This document shows positions 40,727 to 50,709 of a stretch of 64,000 bases of DNA, one piece after another. The position numbers and the translations under genes were made by a program. The DNA comes from Paracoccus wurundjeri (lineage in GTDB: Bacteria > Pseudomonadota > Alphaproteobacteria > Rhodobacterales > Rhodobacteraceae). The notes under the pieces are model-generated. The model was not told the origin of the DNA, did not search any database, and saw nothing but the letters and a program-made list of their open reading frames with translations. Position 1 is the first letter of the stretch; each line of letters opens with the position of its first letter. The stretch is taken from contig NZ_JAUUTZ010000004.1 in the NCBI RefSeq assembly GCF_030678915.1, positions 62,001 to 126,000 on the forward strand, read 5' to 3'.

Positions 40727-41698
40727 TTACCGCTCGTCGGCGGTACGTTTCTCCCGCTGCAACACGACAGCAAGAACGATGATGACCCCCTGGATGGCCC
40801 CGTTGAGATAGGGGCTGACCAGATCGGCCAGATTCAGAATATTGTCAATCAGTGACAGGATCAGGACGCCGATAACGGTGCCCCAGACCCGGCCGCGGCC
40901 ACCTTTCAGGGCGGTGCCGCCGATGATCACCGCCGCAATCGCCTCGAGCTCCCACAGCACACCGGTGGAGCCCGAAGCCGAGCCAAGGCGTGGGACGTAA
41001 AGCACCGTCGCAAGCCCGACCAGCAGGCCCAGCAGCAGATATGTCAGAAGTTTCACGCGATTCACGTCGATCGCGGAATAGCGCGCCACCCGGTCATTCG
41101 AGCCGATGGCCTCGACATGGCGCCCGAAACGGGAATGACGCATCGTCCATTCGCCCAGCACGGCGATGATGGCGAAGACGATGATCGGCCATGTGATCCA
41201 GCCGATGCCTCCGTAATAGACCGGGCGGTAAAGCGTGCGCAGCCCGTATTCGAGACTAAGAGTCCCGCCATCGGCCAGCCAGGTGACGAGCGAGCGAAAG
41301 ATGCCCATCGTGCCAAGGGTAACGATGAACGGCTCGATTCTGGCCTGCGTGATCAGAAGGCCGTTCACCAGCCCGGCGATGATCCCGCCCAGAATGGCGA
41401 CGCCCATCCCGATCAGGATGGTACCCCAGTTCTCGCCGATCTCCGGCAAGGCGGCATTCATGGCGATGATCGTGATCCCGGCCAGAAACGCGGCCATCGA
41501 GCCGACCGACAGATCAAGCCCGCCTGCCGTGATGACGAAGGTCATGCCGACGGCAATGATCCCGATGAAGGCCGACCGGGCCAGCACATTGGTGATATTG
41601 GCCGGAGCCAGAAAGGCGCTGTTCAGCAACGCGCCAAGAATAACCAGCGCGATCAGTGCGACCAGCGGGCCAAGGATATGAAAGTCAAATTTTTTCAT
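40727..41698 (-). CDS. Sugar ABC transporter permease (RbsC type)
   Basis: 323 residues with about ten hydrophobic segments. FIGIIAVGMTFVITAGGLDLSVGSMAAF, GLVNGLLITQARIEPFIVTLGTMGIFR and AIAAVIIGGTALKGGRGRVWGTVIG are the conserved RbsC/XylH blocks. The start overlaps the ATPase stop by four bases. Confidence 0.92.
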   Translation of the reverse strand: MKKFDFHILGPLVALIALVILGALLNSAFLAPANITNVLARSAFIGIIAVGMTFVITAGGLDLSVGSMAAFLAGITIIAMNAALPEIGENWGTILIGMGVAILGGIIAGLVNGLLITQARIEPFIVTLGTMGIFRSLVTWLADGGTLSLEYGLRTLYRPVYYGGIGWITWPIIVFAIIAVLGEWTMRHSRFGRHVEAIGSNDRVARYSAIDVNRVKLLTYLLLGLLVGLATVLYVPRLGSASGSTGVLWELEAIAAVIIGGTALKGGRGRVWGTVIGVLILSLIDNILNLADLVSPYLNGAIQGVIIVLAVVLQREKRTADER

Positions 41699-43188
41699 GC
41701 GGCTTTCCCGCTGTCAGAGGTAACGCCCATGGCAAGGCGCACGATGTTGTCTTCGGTCATGGCATCGCCTTCGACCTCGCCCACCAACCTGCCTTCGCGC
41801 ATGACCAGCACGCGGTCGGACAGGCCGATCACTTCGGTCATTTCGCTGCTGATGACGATGACGCTGCGGCCTTCGGCGGCCAGCTTGCGGATGAAGGCAT
41901 AGATCTGCCGCTTGGTGCCCACGTCGATGCCGCGGGTCGGTTCGTCGATGATGATGATCTCAGGATCGGGCAGCATGGTCTTGGCCAGCAGCAGCTTCTG
42001 CTGATTCCCGCCAGACAGCTTGCCCGCCAGCATATTGGGGTCCTTGGCGCGGATGTCGAAATCCTGAGTGGCGCGGGCAAGTGCCTTGTCCTCGGCATGG
42101 CTGTCGATGCGCCATGTACCGAATTTCTCCAGCGTGGCCAGCGTAAGATTGACGCGAAGACCCTTGTCCAGAAGCAGTCCGGCTTCCTTGCGATCCTCGG
42201 TCAGATAGGCCAGCCCCGCCGAAAAGGCGTCGCGGAGGTTGTTGATCCTGACCGGTTTGCCGTTCACGCGGATTTCGCCGGTGGAACTGCGCAAGCCGAC
42301 AAGGCCTTCGGCCAGCTCTGTGCGCCCCGATCCGACCAGCCCGGCTATGCCCAGCACCTCGCCCTTGCGCAACTGCAGGGAGACGTCATGGACACGGCCG
42401 GGCACGGCCAGCCCGGAGGCGGAAAGGGCTGCCTCGGGCGCGGGGTTGCCTTTCGGTGGATAGAAATCCTCCAACTCGCGTCCGACCATGGCGGTGGCCA
42501 TACCGTCCTCGGTCAGATCCCCCCGCAATGCCTGCCGAACCACGCGGCCGTCGCGCAGTACGGTGATGCGGTCGGCCAGATGGGCAACCTCGTCCAGACG
42601 GTGTGAGCAATAGAGGATCGCAACCCCTTCGGCCCGCAGCCGGTCGATCTGTTCGTAAAGCGTGCCGACCTCGCGATGGGTCAGGACGGCGCTTGGCTCG
42701 TCCATGATCAGGACGCGGGCATTGCGGGACAGGGCCTTGGCAATCTCGACCATCTGCCGGTCGGGAACCGAGAGGCGCCCGATCTTCGCGTCGGGCGAGA
42801 TCTTCGTGTTCAGCCGCTTCAGCAACGCCGCAGTCTGTTCGCGCATGGCGGCGTGCTTCAGGCGGAAGCCGCCCAATTCGCGACCAAGGAACACATTCGC
42901 CGCAACCGTAAGGTCAGAAGCAAGGTTGAATTCCTGATGGATGACGACAATCCCCTGTGCTTCGGCATCTGGGCCGCTGGCGAAAGCGACCGGCTGGCCG
43001 TCCAGCACGATCTGCCCCTCGGTCGGGTCCAGAAACCCGCCGAGGATTTTCATGATTGTCGATTTTCCTGCACCGTTTTCACCGATCAGGGCATGAACCT
43101 CACCCGGTTCCAGCGCCAGATCGACATTATGCAGGACCTGAATCGGCCCGAAGCTTTTCGATACGTTTTGTAGGGAAAGGATACTCAT
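41695..43188 (-). CDS. Sugar ABC transporter ATPase (RbsA type, two ABC domains)
   Basis: 497 residues with two nucleotide-binding domains. The first is complete: Walker A LIGENGAGKSTIMK, signature LSVPDRQMVEIAKAL and Walker B RVLIMDEPSAVL. In the second the Walker A is degenerate (GIAGLVGSGRTELAE) but LSGGNQQKLLLAKTM and IIIIDEPTRGIDVG are intact, as usual in RbsA-type proteins. The ATG at 43188 has a GAGG site and overlaps the upstream stop by four bases. Confidence 0.92.
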   Translation of the reverse strand: MSILSLQNVSKSFGPIQVLHNVDLALEPGEVHALIGENGAGKSTIMKILGGFLDPTEGQIVLDGQPVAFASGPDAEAQGIVVIHQEFNLASDLTVAANVFLGRELGGFRLKHAAMREQTAALLKRLNTKISPDAKIGRLSVPDRQMVEIAKALSRNARVLIMDEPSAVLTHREVGTLYEQIDRLRAEGVAILYCSHRLDEVAHLADRITVLRDGRVVRQALRGDLTEDGMATAMVGRELEDFYPPKGNPAPEAALSASGLAVPGRVHDVSLQLRKGEVLGIAGLVGSGRTELAEGLVGLRSSTGEIRVNGKPVRINNLRDAFSAGLAYLTEDRKEAGLLLDKGLRVNLTLATLEKFGTWRIDSHAEDKALARATQDFDIRAKDPNMLAGKLSGGNQQKLLLAKTMLPDPEIIIIDEPTRGIDVGTKRQIYAFIRKLAAEGRSVIVISSEMTEVIGLSDRVLVMREGRLVGEVEGDAMTEDNIVRLAMGVTSDSGKAA

Positions 43189-44279
43189 GGCAAAACCTCG
43201 ATCCATGCGCCGTCGCGGATGGCGGATGCCTGCGCGGCGGCGATGAAACTCATGCCGGACAAACCGGCCTGAAGACCCGGAACGCGATCAAAAGGGGTCG
43301 AATCACCTCGAATAATCGATGCGATATCGCTATAAAGATTAGAAAATCCTTCAAGATAGCCTTCGGGATGGCCGGGTGGTGTCCGGAAGGATCGGCTGCG
43401 GTCTTGCGCGCGGGTCAGGATCCGGGCCGGCTCGTCCCTGGGCGTGACGATCAGCTCTTCAGAGCGTTGCAGCCGCCATTCCAGTGCGGCTTCCGTGCCG
43501 AAGATGCGTAGTGACAGACCGTTCTCCTGTCCCACGGCGACTTGAGACGCCCAGATGCCACCCTTGGCCCCCGAGGCATAGCGCAGCGCGATCCGCGCGT
43601 CATCGTCAACCTGACGCCCCGGTACCATGCTGGACAGATCCGCCGACAGGAAGGCGGGTGTTTGCCCGGTCACATATTCGGCCAATTGCCATGCATGCGT
43701 TCCGATATCGCCTATCGCACCGGCACCCGCCCGCGCGGGATCGGTGCGCCATTCGGCCTGTTTGCTGTCCGTCTGACCAGCCAGCCAGCCCTGAAGATAT
43801 TCCACCTGTACCAGTCGGATCGCGCCAAGCGCGTTTTCGGCCACCAGCGCCCGCGCCTCGCGGACCATCGGCAGGGCGCTGTAGTTATGGGTCAGGAAGA
43901 AATGCGCGTTGCTGGCCTTTGCGGCCTCGGCAATCTTGCGCGCCTGTTCCGCCGTCGCGGCCAGAGGCTTGTCGCAGATGACATGGATGCCCGCCCGCAG
44001 GAAGGCCGCGGCAGGGGCGGCATGCATGTGATTGGGCGTGACGATGCTGACGGCTTCGATACCGTCTTCCCGCGCGGCCTCGGCCACCGCCATGTCGTTG
44101 AAGTCGGAATAGCTGCGGATCCCCAGTTCCGCCGCGCTTTCCGCCGCGCGTTCCGGGTTCGAGGACAGAGCCCCCGCGATCAGCGCGAAATGCCCGTCCA
44201 TCCGTGCGGCGATGCGGTGGACGGCGCCGATGAATGCGCCGCTGCCCCCGCCAACCATGCCAAGCCGAACGGGAGTCAC
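43185..44279 (-). CDS. Gfo/Idh/MocA-family oxidoreductase
   Basis: 364 residues. N-terminal Rossmann domain RLGMVGGGSGAFIGAVHRIA, the EAVSIVTPNHMHAAPA strand, the catalytic-region HVICDKPLAATAEQA with the conserved CDKP Lys, and GAIGDIGTHAWQLAEYVTG are the family pattern. It would oxidise a cyclitol or sugar with NAD(P). The GTG start overlaps the isomerase stop by four bases, so both enzymes are coupled to the importer. Confidence 0.88.
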   Translation of the reverse strand: MTPVRLGMVGGGSGAFIGAVHRIAARMDGHFALIAGALSSNPERAAESAAELGIRSYSDFNDMAVAEAAREDGIEAVSIVTPNHMHAAPAAAFLRAGIHVICDKPLAATAEQARKIAEAAKASNAHFFLTHNYSALPMVREARALVAENALGAIRLVQVEYLQGWLAGQTDSKQAEWRTDPARAGAGAIGDIGTHAWQLAEYVTGQTPAFLSADLSSMVPGRQVDDDARIALRYASGAKGGIWASQVAVGQENGLSLRIFGTEAALEWRLQRSEELIVTPRDEPARILTRAQDRSRSFRTPPGHPEGYLEGFSNLYSDIASIIRGDSTPFDRVPGLQAGLSGMSFIAAAQASAIRDGAWIEVLP

Positions 44280-45328
44280 AGGCCCAGCGCCTTCTCAAGC
44301 GCCGCATGATCGACATGGCTTGCCGCGAAATCGTCAAAGGCATGTGGAGTGACACGGATGATATGGTCGCGGACGAAACCCGCGCCTTCACGGGCGCCGT
44401 CTTCGGGGTGTTTTAGTGCGCATTCCCATTCGACCACCGCCCAGCCGTCAAAGCCATATTGGGTCAGCTTGGAAAAGACCGCCTTGAAATCCACCTGCCC
44501 GTCACCCGGGCTGCGGAAACGACCGGCGCGCTCCGCCCAGGATTGATAGCCGCCATAAACGCCCTGCCGCCCGGTGGGGCGGAACTCGGCATCCTTGACG
44601 TGGAACATGCGGATGCGGTCGTGGTAAATGTCGATATTCTGCAGATAATCCAGTTGTTGCAGCAGATAATGCGACGGATCATAAAGCATGTTGGCGCGGG
44701 CATGCCCGCCGACGCGGTCAAGGAACATCTCGAAGGTCACACCATCATGCAGATCTTCACCCGGATGAATTTCGTAGCAGATATCGACGCCCTGATCCTC
44801 GGCCAGATCCAGCAGCGGAGACCATCGCGCGGCCAGCGTATCGAAGGCGGTCTCGATCAGGCCGGGCGCACGTTGCGGCCATGGATAAAGATAGGGCCAG
44901 GCCAGCGCGCCCGAGAAGGTTGCCATCCGATCCAACCCCAGAAGGCGGCTGACGCGAATGGCCTTTGATACCTGATCGACCGCCCATTCCTGCCGCGCCG
45001 AAGGGTTACCGCGCACCGAATCAGGTGCGAAGGCGTCGAAGCCCGCGTCATAGGCGGGGTGGACCGCCACCAGCTGGCCCTGAAGATGCGTGGAAAGTTC
45101 TGTCACCCCGACGCCGTTCTGCCGGGCGGTACCCAGAAACTCGTCCCGATAATCCTGTGATTCCAAAGCGCGATCCAGATCCAGAATGCGCGGATCATTG
45201 GTCGGAACCTGTACGCCGACATAGCCGCATTCCGACGCCCAGCGGGTAATCCCGTCCCATGTGTCGAAGGGACCGTCATCGCCAATAAATTGCGCCAGAA
45301 ACAGTGCGGGGCCTTTGATCGTATGCAT
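44276..45328 (-). CDS. Sugar phosphate isomerase/epimerase family protein (TIM barrel)
   Basis: 350 residues of the AP-endonuclease-2-like TIM barrel family (IolE/IolI relatives). Metal ligands are suggested in DICYEIHPGEDLHDG, NMLYDPSHYLLQQ, RMFHVKDAEF and GWAVVEWEC. The ATG at 45328 has an AGAGGTG site; the frame stays open to 46015, but that part overlaps the opposing lacI gene. First gene of the sugar operon and so directly downstream of the LacI-type operator. Confidence 0.85.
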   Translation of the reverse strand: MHTIKGPALFLAQFIGDDGPFDTWDGITRWASECGYVGVQVPTNDPRILDLDRALESQDYRDEFLGTARQNGVGVTELSTHLQGQLVAVHPAYDAGFDAFAPDSVRGNPSARQEWAVDQVSKAIRVSRLLGLDRMATFSGALAWPYLYPWPQRAPGLIETAFDTLAARWSPLLDLAEDQGVDICYEIHPGEDLHDGVTFEMFLDRVGGHARANMLYDPSHYLLQQLDYLQNIDIYHDRIRMFHVKDAEFRPTGRQGVYGGYQSWAERAGRFRSPGDGQVDFKAVFSKLTQYGFDGWAVVEWECALKHPEDGAREGAGFVRDHIIRVTPHAFDDFAASHVDHAALEKALGL

Positions 45329-45363
45329 GTTCACCTCTTCCCGGCGGTCAACCTGCACTGCTC

Positions 45364-45377
45364 TGCAATCGATTGCA
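45364..45377. promoter_or_regulatory. LacI-type operator
   Basis: TGCAATCGATTGCA is a perfect 14-bp palindrome with the central CG typical of LacI/GalR sites. It lies in the 93-base divergent promoter region, 36 bases before the isomerase start and 45 bases before lacI. Confidence 0.75.
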
Positions 45378-45421
45378 AACATTTTCTTGTCCCGACCGCA
45401 TGTCGCGCATAATGTCTGGCC

Positions 45422-46435
45422 ATGGATAAACCGATCATCCCGCCCGGCCGGGTCAAATTGCTGGATGTCGCGCGGGTAGCGGGCGTGTCGACCTCGACCG
45501 TCAGCCGCGTATTGTCTCAGCCTGATCTGGTGGCCGAGGCGACGCGCGAGGCGGTGATGAATGCGGTGGCCGAAACCGGCTACCGGATGAACCACGCGGC
45601 GCGAAACCTGAGGATGCAGCGCACCGGCTGCGTGGTGGCCCTTGTTCCCAATCTGGGCAACCCGTTCTTCGCCAAGATCCTTGATGGCATGGGCCGCGAA
45701 CTGGCGGCTGCCGGATACGACCTGCTGGTTTCGGATACACAGGACGGGGACGGGCGGCATGTCAGCCTGCACCGTTTCCTGGACCGGTCGCGTGCGGATG
45801 GGATCATTCTGACGGATGGGCTGGTGCCGCAGGCGGGGTTGGAAACGCCGGATTCGCCCCCGGTCATCACCGCGTGCGAGTGGATCGAGGGGGCAAAGCT
45901 GCCGCGTGTCATGCTGGACAATCGCGAAGGCGGTCGCATGGCCGTGGCGCATCTGCGCGAGTTGGGCCATCGCCACATCGCTGTGATAGGCGGACCGCCT
46001 GACAATGTGCTGCACAAGGCGCGTCTTGCCGGGGCAGAGGAAGCCGCCGGAGATAGGCCGCTGACGGTCTTTCGGGGCGATTTCACCTTGCAGGCCGGCG
46101 CTGCCGCCGCGCAGGCATGGATGGCCTTGCCGGTGTCAGAGCGCCCGACGGCGATCTTCGCCTTCTCGGATGAAATGGCCTGCGCCTTTACCGCCCGACT
46201 TCAGCGAGCGGGAATGCAGGTGCCGCGAGACGTCTCGATCGTGGGATTCGACGATATCGAGATGGCCTCGCATCTGGCCCCGGCACTGACCACGATCCGC
46301 CAGCCCAAGCGCGAGCTGGGCATGCAGGCGGCCCGCGTGATCCTGCGCCGGATCGAGGGCCGTGAGGTTGCGCCGATGACGCTGCTGCGCCCGCTTCTGA
46401 TGCTGCGGGAGACGACTGCGCCAGTGAACCGCTAG
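45422..46435 (+). CDS. LacI-family transcriptional regulator
   Basis: 337 residues. Helix-turn-helix at about residues 12-35 (KLLDVARVAGVSTSTVSRVL) with the hinge helix near 60 (NHAARNLRMQRT), then the two-lobe sugar-sensing domain (GCVVALVPNLGNPFFAKIL, HRHIAVIGG, PTAIFAFSDEMA, DVSIVGFDDIEMASHL). It has no ribosome site, and a CATAAT -10-like hexamer nine bases before the ATG makes a leaderless mRNA possible. Probably represses the divergent sugar operon through the 14-bp palindrome between them. Confidence 0.9.
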   Translation: MDKPIIPPGRVKLLDVARVAGVSTSTVSRVLSQPDLVAEATREAVMNAVAETGYRMNHAARNLRMQRTGCVVALVPNLGNPFFAKILDGMGRELAAAGYDLLVSDTQDGDGRHVSLHRFLDRSRADGIILTDGLVPQAGLETPDSPPVITACEWIEGAKLPRVMLDNREGGRMAVAHLRELGHRHIAVIGGPPDNVLHKARLAGAEEAAGDRPLTVFRGDFTLQAGAAAAQAWMALPVSERPTAIFAFSDEMACAFTARLQRAGMQVPRDVSIVGFDDIEMASHLAPALTTIRQPKRELGMQAARVILRRIEGREVAPMTLLRPLLMLRETTAPVNR

Positions 46436-46493
46436 GCGGTTCGGATGCCTCAAATTGGCCCGGCGATCCCCGTCGGGGGCAATCTACAGGTGA

Positions 46494-47834
46494 TCAAATC
46501 CGGTTCAGGACATCCCGGATCGCCTTCGCATAATCCGCCGCGATTCGGGTGCGGTGGATGTGACGCCCCTCGCGGACCAGATGGACGCCCGCGGCCCAGA
46601 GATCGGCTACCCGCAGGTCGCGTCCAAAGACCCAGCGGTCCATCAACCGGTCATCGGCCATTTCCAGCCGGCAATCATCGCTCAGGGCGACCAGGTCGGC
46701 AGGGTGTCCGACGGCAAGTGCCGGATCGGGGGCACCAAGAGACTGTGCGCCTCCGCTGAGCGTGGCATGAAACAGGCTGGCACCGGTCGAACCGTTCACA
46801 GCCAGCGCGTTGCGCAGCCGCAGCGACAGGCGTTGCGAATATTCCAGCTGTTTCAATTCTCCTGACAGGGTGATTTCCACATTGCTGTCAGTGCCGATGC
46901 CGATCCGTCCCTGCTGCGCCAGAAATTCGACGGCGGGAAAGATACCGTCGCCCAGATTGGCTTCGGTGACTGGACAAAGTCCGACCACGGCACCAGAGGC
47001 GGCTATGCGTCGGATTTCATCCTTGTTCAGATGGGTTGCGTGGATCAGGCACCATGATGGGCCCACCGGTGCATTGGCCAGCAGATATTCCACCGGCCGC
47101 GCATCGGTATGGGCCAGGCAATCCTCGATTTCCCTGACTTGTTCGGCGATGTGGATATGAAAGGGCCGGTCGGGAAACGCTTCGGCAAGGGAGATGATTT
47201 CGGCCATGGTCGCGGCCCGCAGGGAATGCGGGGCGATGCCGACGCGGTCCTGTGGGCGGGTATATTCATCGCAGGTTTCGATCAGCCGCAGATAATCCTC
47301 CAGCCCGTGCAGGAAGCGCCGCTGCCCGTCGCCTGCCGGTTCCGGGCCGAAACCGCCATGGGCGTAAAAGACCGGCAGATGGGTGAGGGCGATTCCCGTA
47401 TCCGTCGCTGCCGCGAAAATGCGCTGCGACATCTCTGCCGGGTTATCATATGGCTGCCCGTCCGGCCCATGGTGCAGATAGTGGAATTCGCCCAGCCGGG
47501 TATAACCGGCCTCGAGCATCTCGATACAGGCCAGTGCGGCAATGGCCTGCGCTTCATCGGGCGAAAGGCCCAGCGCGAAGCGATACATCATCTTGCGCCA
47601 TGTCCAGAAATTGTCCTGGCCCGGTCCGCGCTGCTCGGTCAGGCCGGCAAAGCCGCGTTGAAAGCTGTGGCTGTGCAGATTGGCCATGCCGGGCAGCAAT
47701 ATCTCTGCGCGATGATCGCCCGGCTGCGGCGCGATCCCGGTCTGTACCTGTTCGATCGTCGCATCGGTGAAGGTGATGCGCACATCGCGCGTCCAGCCGT
47801 CGGGAAGAAGTGCGGCCGCGGCATGGATTGTCAT
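46494..47834 (-). CDS. hutF: Formimidoylglutamate deiminase
   Basis: 446 residues, an amidohydrolase. ANLHSHSFQRGFAGL supplies the two metal His residues, ALTHLPVFYAHGGFG and FHIHIAEQVREIEDC further ligands, and GIGTDSNVEITLSGE the Asp. These are the HutF markers. It converts N-formimino-glutamate to N-formyl-glutamate, the substrate of HutG encoded nearby. The ATG at 47834 is set by the family start; the frame stays open to 47960. It diverges from hutI with the operator between. Confidence 0.92.
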   Translation of the reverse strand: MTIHAAAALLPDGWTRDVRITFTDATIEQVQTGIAPQPGDHRAEILLPGMANLHSHSFQRGFAGLTEQRGPGQDNFWTWRKMMYRFALGLSPDEAQAIAALACIEMLEAGYTRLGEFHYLHHGPDGQPYDNPAEMSQRIFAAATDTGIALTHLPVFYAHGGFGPEPAGDGQRRFLHGLEDYLRLIETCDEYTRPQDRVGIAPHSLRAATMAEIISLAEAFPDRPFHIHIAEQVREIEDCLAHTDARPVEYLLANAPVGPSWCLIHATHLNKDEIRRIAASGAVVGLCPVTEANLGDGIFPAVEFLAQQGRIGIGTDSNVEITLSGELKQLEYSQRLSLRLRNALAVNGSTGASLFHATLSGGAQSLGAPDPALAVGHPADLVALSDDCRLEMADDRLMDRWVFGRDLRVADLWAAGVHLVREGRHIHRTRIAADYAKAIRDVLNRI

Positions 47835-47880
47835 CGGATCCCCCAGTTTGCATTCGCCGAAAAAAATCGCTTTGCTTGGC

Positions 47881-47907
47881 TCTTTCAATATGTATATACT
47901 TGAAAGA
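47881..47907. promoter_or_regulatory. Probable HutC operator between hutF and hutI
   Basis: TCTTTCAA at 47881-47888 and TTGAAAGA at 47900-47907 are an exact 8-bp inverted repeat. The 11-base centre contains the palindrome GTATATAC, the core of known HutC sites. It is placed to repress both hutF and hutIHGUD. Confidence 0.7.
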
Positions 47908-47977
47908 TGCCCAAGGAAAGCGGTAACTGCCCCTTGGACGTATTTCCGGGCAGATCGCAAGCAGGGGAGAAGGCCGG

Positions 47978-49177
47978 ATGACCGCGACGCTATGGACCAA
48001 TGCGAGAGTCGTTACCTGCGACGGTGACGTGGAACGCGCGCCGCTGCCCGCTGCGCTGGAGGTCGAGACCGAGGATGGCCGGATCACGGCGGTCGGTGCC
48101 GGCTTGCCCCGGCGCGGCCAGCAAGAGGTCGATTGCGGTGGTCGGCTGATGACGCCGGCGCTGATCGACTGTCACACCCATCTTGTTTTCGGTGGTGACC
48201 GAGCGAATGAATTCGAGATGCGGCTGGATGGCGCGACATATGAGGAAATCTCGCGTGCAGGCGGGGGTATCAGGGCTTCGATGCGTGCGGTGCGCGAGAT
48301 GGGGGTCGAGGAACTGGTCAAGGTCAGCCTGCCACGCCTGGATCATCTTCTGGCCGAGGGAGTGTCCACCATCGAGATCAAATCGGGCTATGGGCTTTCG
48401 GTTCCGGCGGAACTGAACATGTTACGCGCGGCGCGGCGGCTGGCGGAATTGCGGCCCGTGCGGATCCGTACTACATGGCTGGCCGCCCATTCCTTGCCGC
48501 CGGAATATGCGGGGCGCGCGCCGGATTATATAAGCGAGGTCGCGATTGCCGGTCTGAACGCCGCTCATGCCGAAGGACTGGTCGATGCGGTGGACGGTTT
48601 CTGCGAGGGTATCGCCTTTTCGACCAGGGAGCTTGAACCGCTCTATCTGCGCGCGCGCGAACTGGACCTGCCGGTGAAAATCCATTCCGAACAATTGTCG
48701 CATTCCGGCGGCACCGCCTTTGCCGCCCGCCATGGTGCATTGTCCGCGGACCATCTGGAACATGCGACCGGGGCGGATGCGCGCGCCATGGCGGCGGCGG
48801 GAACGGTGGCGGTGCTGCTGCCCGGCGCCTTCTACATGCTGCGCGAGACGGTTCGTCCTCCGGTTGCGGCATTCCGGGCCGCCGGCGTGCCCATGGCATT
48901 GGCGACGGACTGCAATCCGGGGACATCGCCGCTTAGCTCGATCTTGCTGACAATGAATATGGGGGCGGTACTGTTCGGCCTGACGGTGCCGGAATGCCTT
49001 GCAGCGGTCACCAGCCATGCGGCCCATGCGTTGGGGCTGCAAGATGAGATCGGGCGGATCGCGCCCGGTCTTTCGGCCGATTTCGCGCTGTGGGATGTCG
49101 AAACGCCTGCACAGCTTGTTGCGCGGATCGGATTCAACCCGCTTCATGCGCGGATTTTTCACGGAGAAACGGTCTGA
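47978..49177 (+). CDS. hutI: Imidazolonepropionase
   Basis: 399 residues, an amidohydrolase. [20 protein letters not shown] carries the metal His residues and substrate-binding Arg, [11 protein letters not shown] and [11 protein letters not shown] follow, and [14 protein letters not shown] holds the catalytic Asp. Opens imidazolone propionate to formimino-glutamate. A GGGGAGAAGG site precedes the ATG. First gene of hutIHGUD. Confidence 0.95.
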   Translation: MTATLWTNARVVTCDGDVERAPLPAALEVETEDGRITAVGAGLPRRGQQEVDCGGRLMTPALIDCHTHLVFGGDRANEFEMRLDGATYEEISRAGGGIRASMRAVREMGVEELVKVSLPRLDHLLAEGVSTIEIKSGYGLSVPAELNMLRAARRLAELRPVRIRTTWLAAHSLPPEYAGRAPDYISEVAIAGLNAAHAEGLVDAVDGFCEGIAFSTRELEPLYLRARELDLPVKIHSEQLSHSGGTAFAARHGALSADHLEHATGADARAMAAAGTVAVLLPGAFYMLRETVRPPVAAFRAAGVPMALATDCNPGTSPLSSILLTMNMGAVLFGLTVPECLAAVTSHAAHALGLQDEIGRIAPGLSADFALWDVETPAQLVARIGFNPLHARIFHGETV

Positions 49178-49179
49178 AC

Positions 49180-50709
49180 GTGCCTGAATTGCTGACCCCC
49201 GGATCGGTCCCGCTTGCCGCCCTGCGCCGCATCTATTGGGAGGAGATCGCACCTAGCCTCGATCCGGCGTCGGCGGCGGGGATCGCCCGTTCGGCTGACC
49301 GCATTGCAGAGGTGGCAGCGGGCGAGGATGCCGTTTATGGCGTCAATACCGGTTTCGGCAAGCTGGCCTCGATCCGCATTCCGGCAGAGGATGTGGCGAC
49401 GCTTCAGCGCAATCTGATCCTGTCGCATTGTTGCGGCGTCGGAGAACCGTTGCCCAAGGCGGTGACGCGACTGATCCTGACGCTGAAGCTGATGTCTCTG
49501 GGACGCGGGGCTTCGGGCACACGACCCGAGGTGGTGGCGTTGATCGGCGATATGCTGGCGAAAGGCGTGATGCCGGTCATCCCTGAAAAAGGCTCGGTCG
49601 GGGCGTCGGGCGATCTTGCGCCGCTGGCGCATATGGCCGCCGTGATGATTGGCGAGGGCGAGGCGGTCTTTCAGGATCAATGCCTGCCGGGGGCCGAGGC
49701 CCTGGCACGCGCGGGGCTGAAACCCGTGGTGCTTGCCGCGAAAGAGGGGTTGGCGCTGATCAACGGCACACAGGTGTCATGCGCGCTGGCATTAGCGGGA
49801 TTGTTCCGGGCCGAACGCGCATTGCGTGCCGCTATCGTGACCGGTGCACTGTCTACCGATGCGGCCATGGGCTCGACCGCCCCGTTTACCGAGGAAATCC
49901 ACATGCTGCGCGGGCATCAGGGCCAGATCGAGGTGGCCCGTGCCCTGCGCGCGCTGCTGGCCGACAGTCAGATTCGGGACAGCCATGTCGAAGGGGACGA
50001 GCGGGTGCAGGACCCTTATTGCATCCGCTGTCATCCTCAGGTCGCAGGTGCTGCGCTGGACGTGCTTCGCCAGGCCGCCCGAACACTCGAGATCGAGGCG
50101 AATGCAGCAACCGACAACCCGCTGATCCTGTCCGACGGCCTGGTTGTTTCAGGCGGGAATTTCCATGCCGAACCGGTGGCTTTTGCCGCCGACATGATCG
50201 CTTTGGCCGTAGCCGAGATCGGCGCCATCGCACAGCGTCGCATCGCGTTGCTGGTCGATCCGGCGCTGAGCTATGGTCTGCCCGGCTTTCTGACGCCGGC
50301 GCCGGGCCTGAATTCCGGCATGATGATCGCCGAAGTCACCACTGCCGCACTGATGAGCGAAAACAAGCAGATGGCGCATCCGGCCAGTGTGGACAGCACG
50401 CCGACCTCGGCCAATCAGGAGGATCACGTGTCGATGGCCTGTCACGGCGCGCGCCGCCTTTTGCCTATGACCCGGAACCTGTGGTGGATCATCGGCGTCG
50501 AGGGAATGATCGCCGCGCAGGGCGTGGATCTGCGCGGGCCGCTGAAATCCTCGCCCCGGCTTCAGGCCGCGATCGATATCATTCGGGCGCGGATCCCGGC
50601 TTTAGAAGGAGACCGTTTCATGGGCAATGATATGGAGGTCGCGGGGGCGCTGGTGGCGGAAGGCGGACTGGACGCTGCCGGGGCGGATATTCTTCCGGAG
50701 GTAGGTTGA
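49180..50709 (+). CDS. hutH: Histidine ammonia-lyase
   Basis: 509 residues. The MIO cofactor triad Ala-Ser-Gly lies in [14 protein letters not shown], preceded by [12 protein letters not shown] with the catalytic Tyr, and [15 protein letters not shown] is near the C-terminus. Converts histidine to urocanate and ammonia. The GTG at 49180, two bases after the hutI stop, gives the family start VPELLTPG; the frame is open upstream but overlaps hutI. Confidence 0.95.
   Translation: MPELLTPGSVPLAALRRIYWEEIAPSLDPASAAGIARSADRIAEVAAGEDAVYGVNTGFGKLASIRIPAEDVATLQRNLILSHCCGVGEPLPKAVTRLILTLKLMSLGRGASGTRPEVVALIGDMLAKGVMPVIPEKGSVGASGDLAPLAHMAAVMIGEGEAVFQDQCLPGAEALARAGLKPVVLAAKEGLALINGTQVSCALALAGLFRAERALRAAIVTGALSTDAAMGSTAPFTEEIHMLRGHQGQIEVARALRALLADSQIRDSHVEGDERVQDPYCIRCHPQVAGAALDVLRQAARTLEIEANAATDNPLILSDGLVVSGGNFHAEPVAFAADMIALAVAEIGAIAQRRIALLVDPALSYGLPGFLTPAPGLNSGMMIAEVTTAALMSENKQMAHPASVDSTPTSANQEDHVSMACHGARRLLPMTRNLWWIIGVEGMIAAQGVDLRGPLKSSPRLQAAIDIIRARIPALEGDRFMGNDMEVAGALVAEGGLDAAGADILPEVG

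Noticed and set aside
45329-46015. N-terminal extension of the sugar isomerase frame
   Set aside because: It lies wholly opposite lacI coding sequence and lacks family content; the AGAGGTG site fixes the start at 45328.
46440-46493. Possible terminator between lacI and hutF (CCCC/GGGG stem)
   Set aside because: Four-base stem with a three-base loop and no T-run; too weak to annotate.
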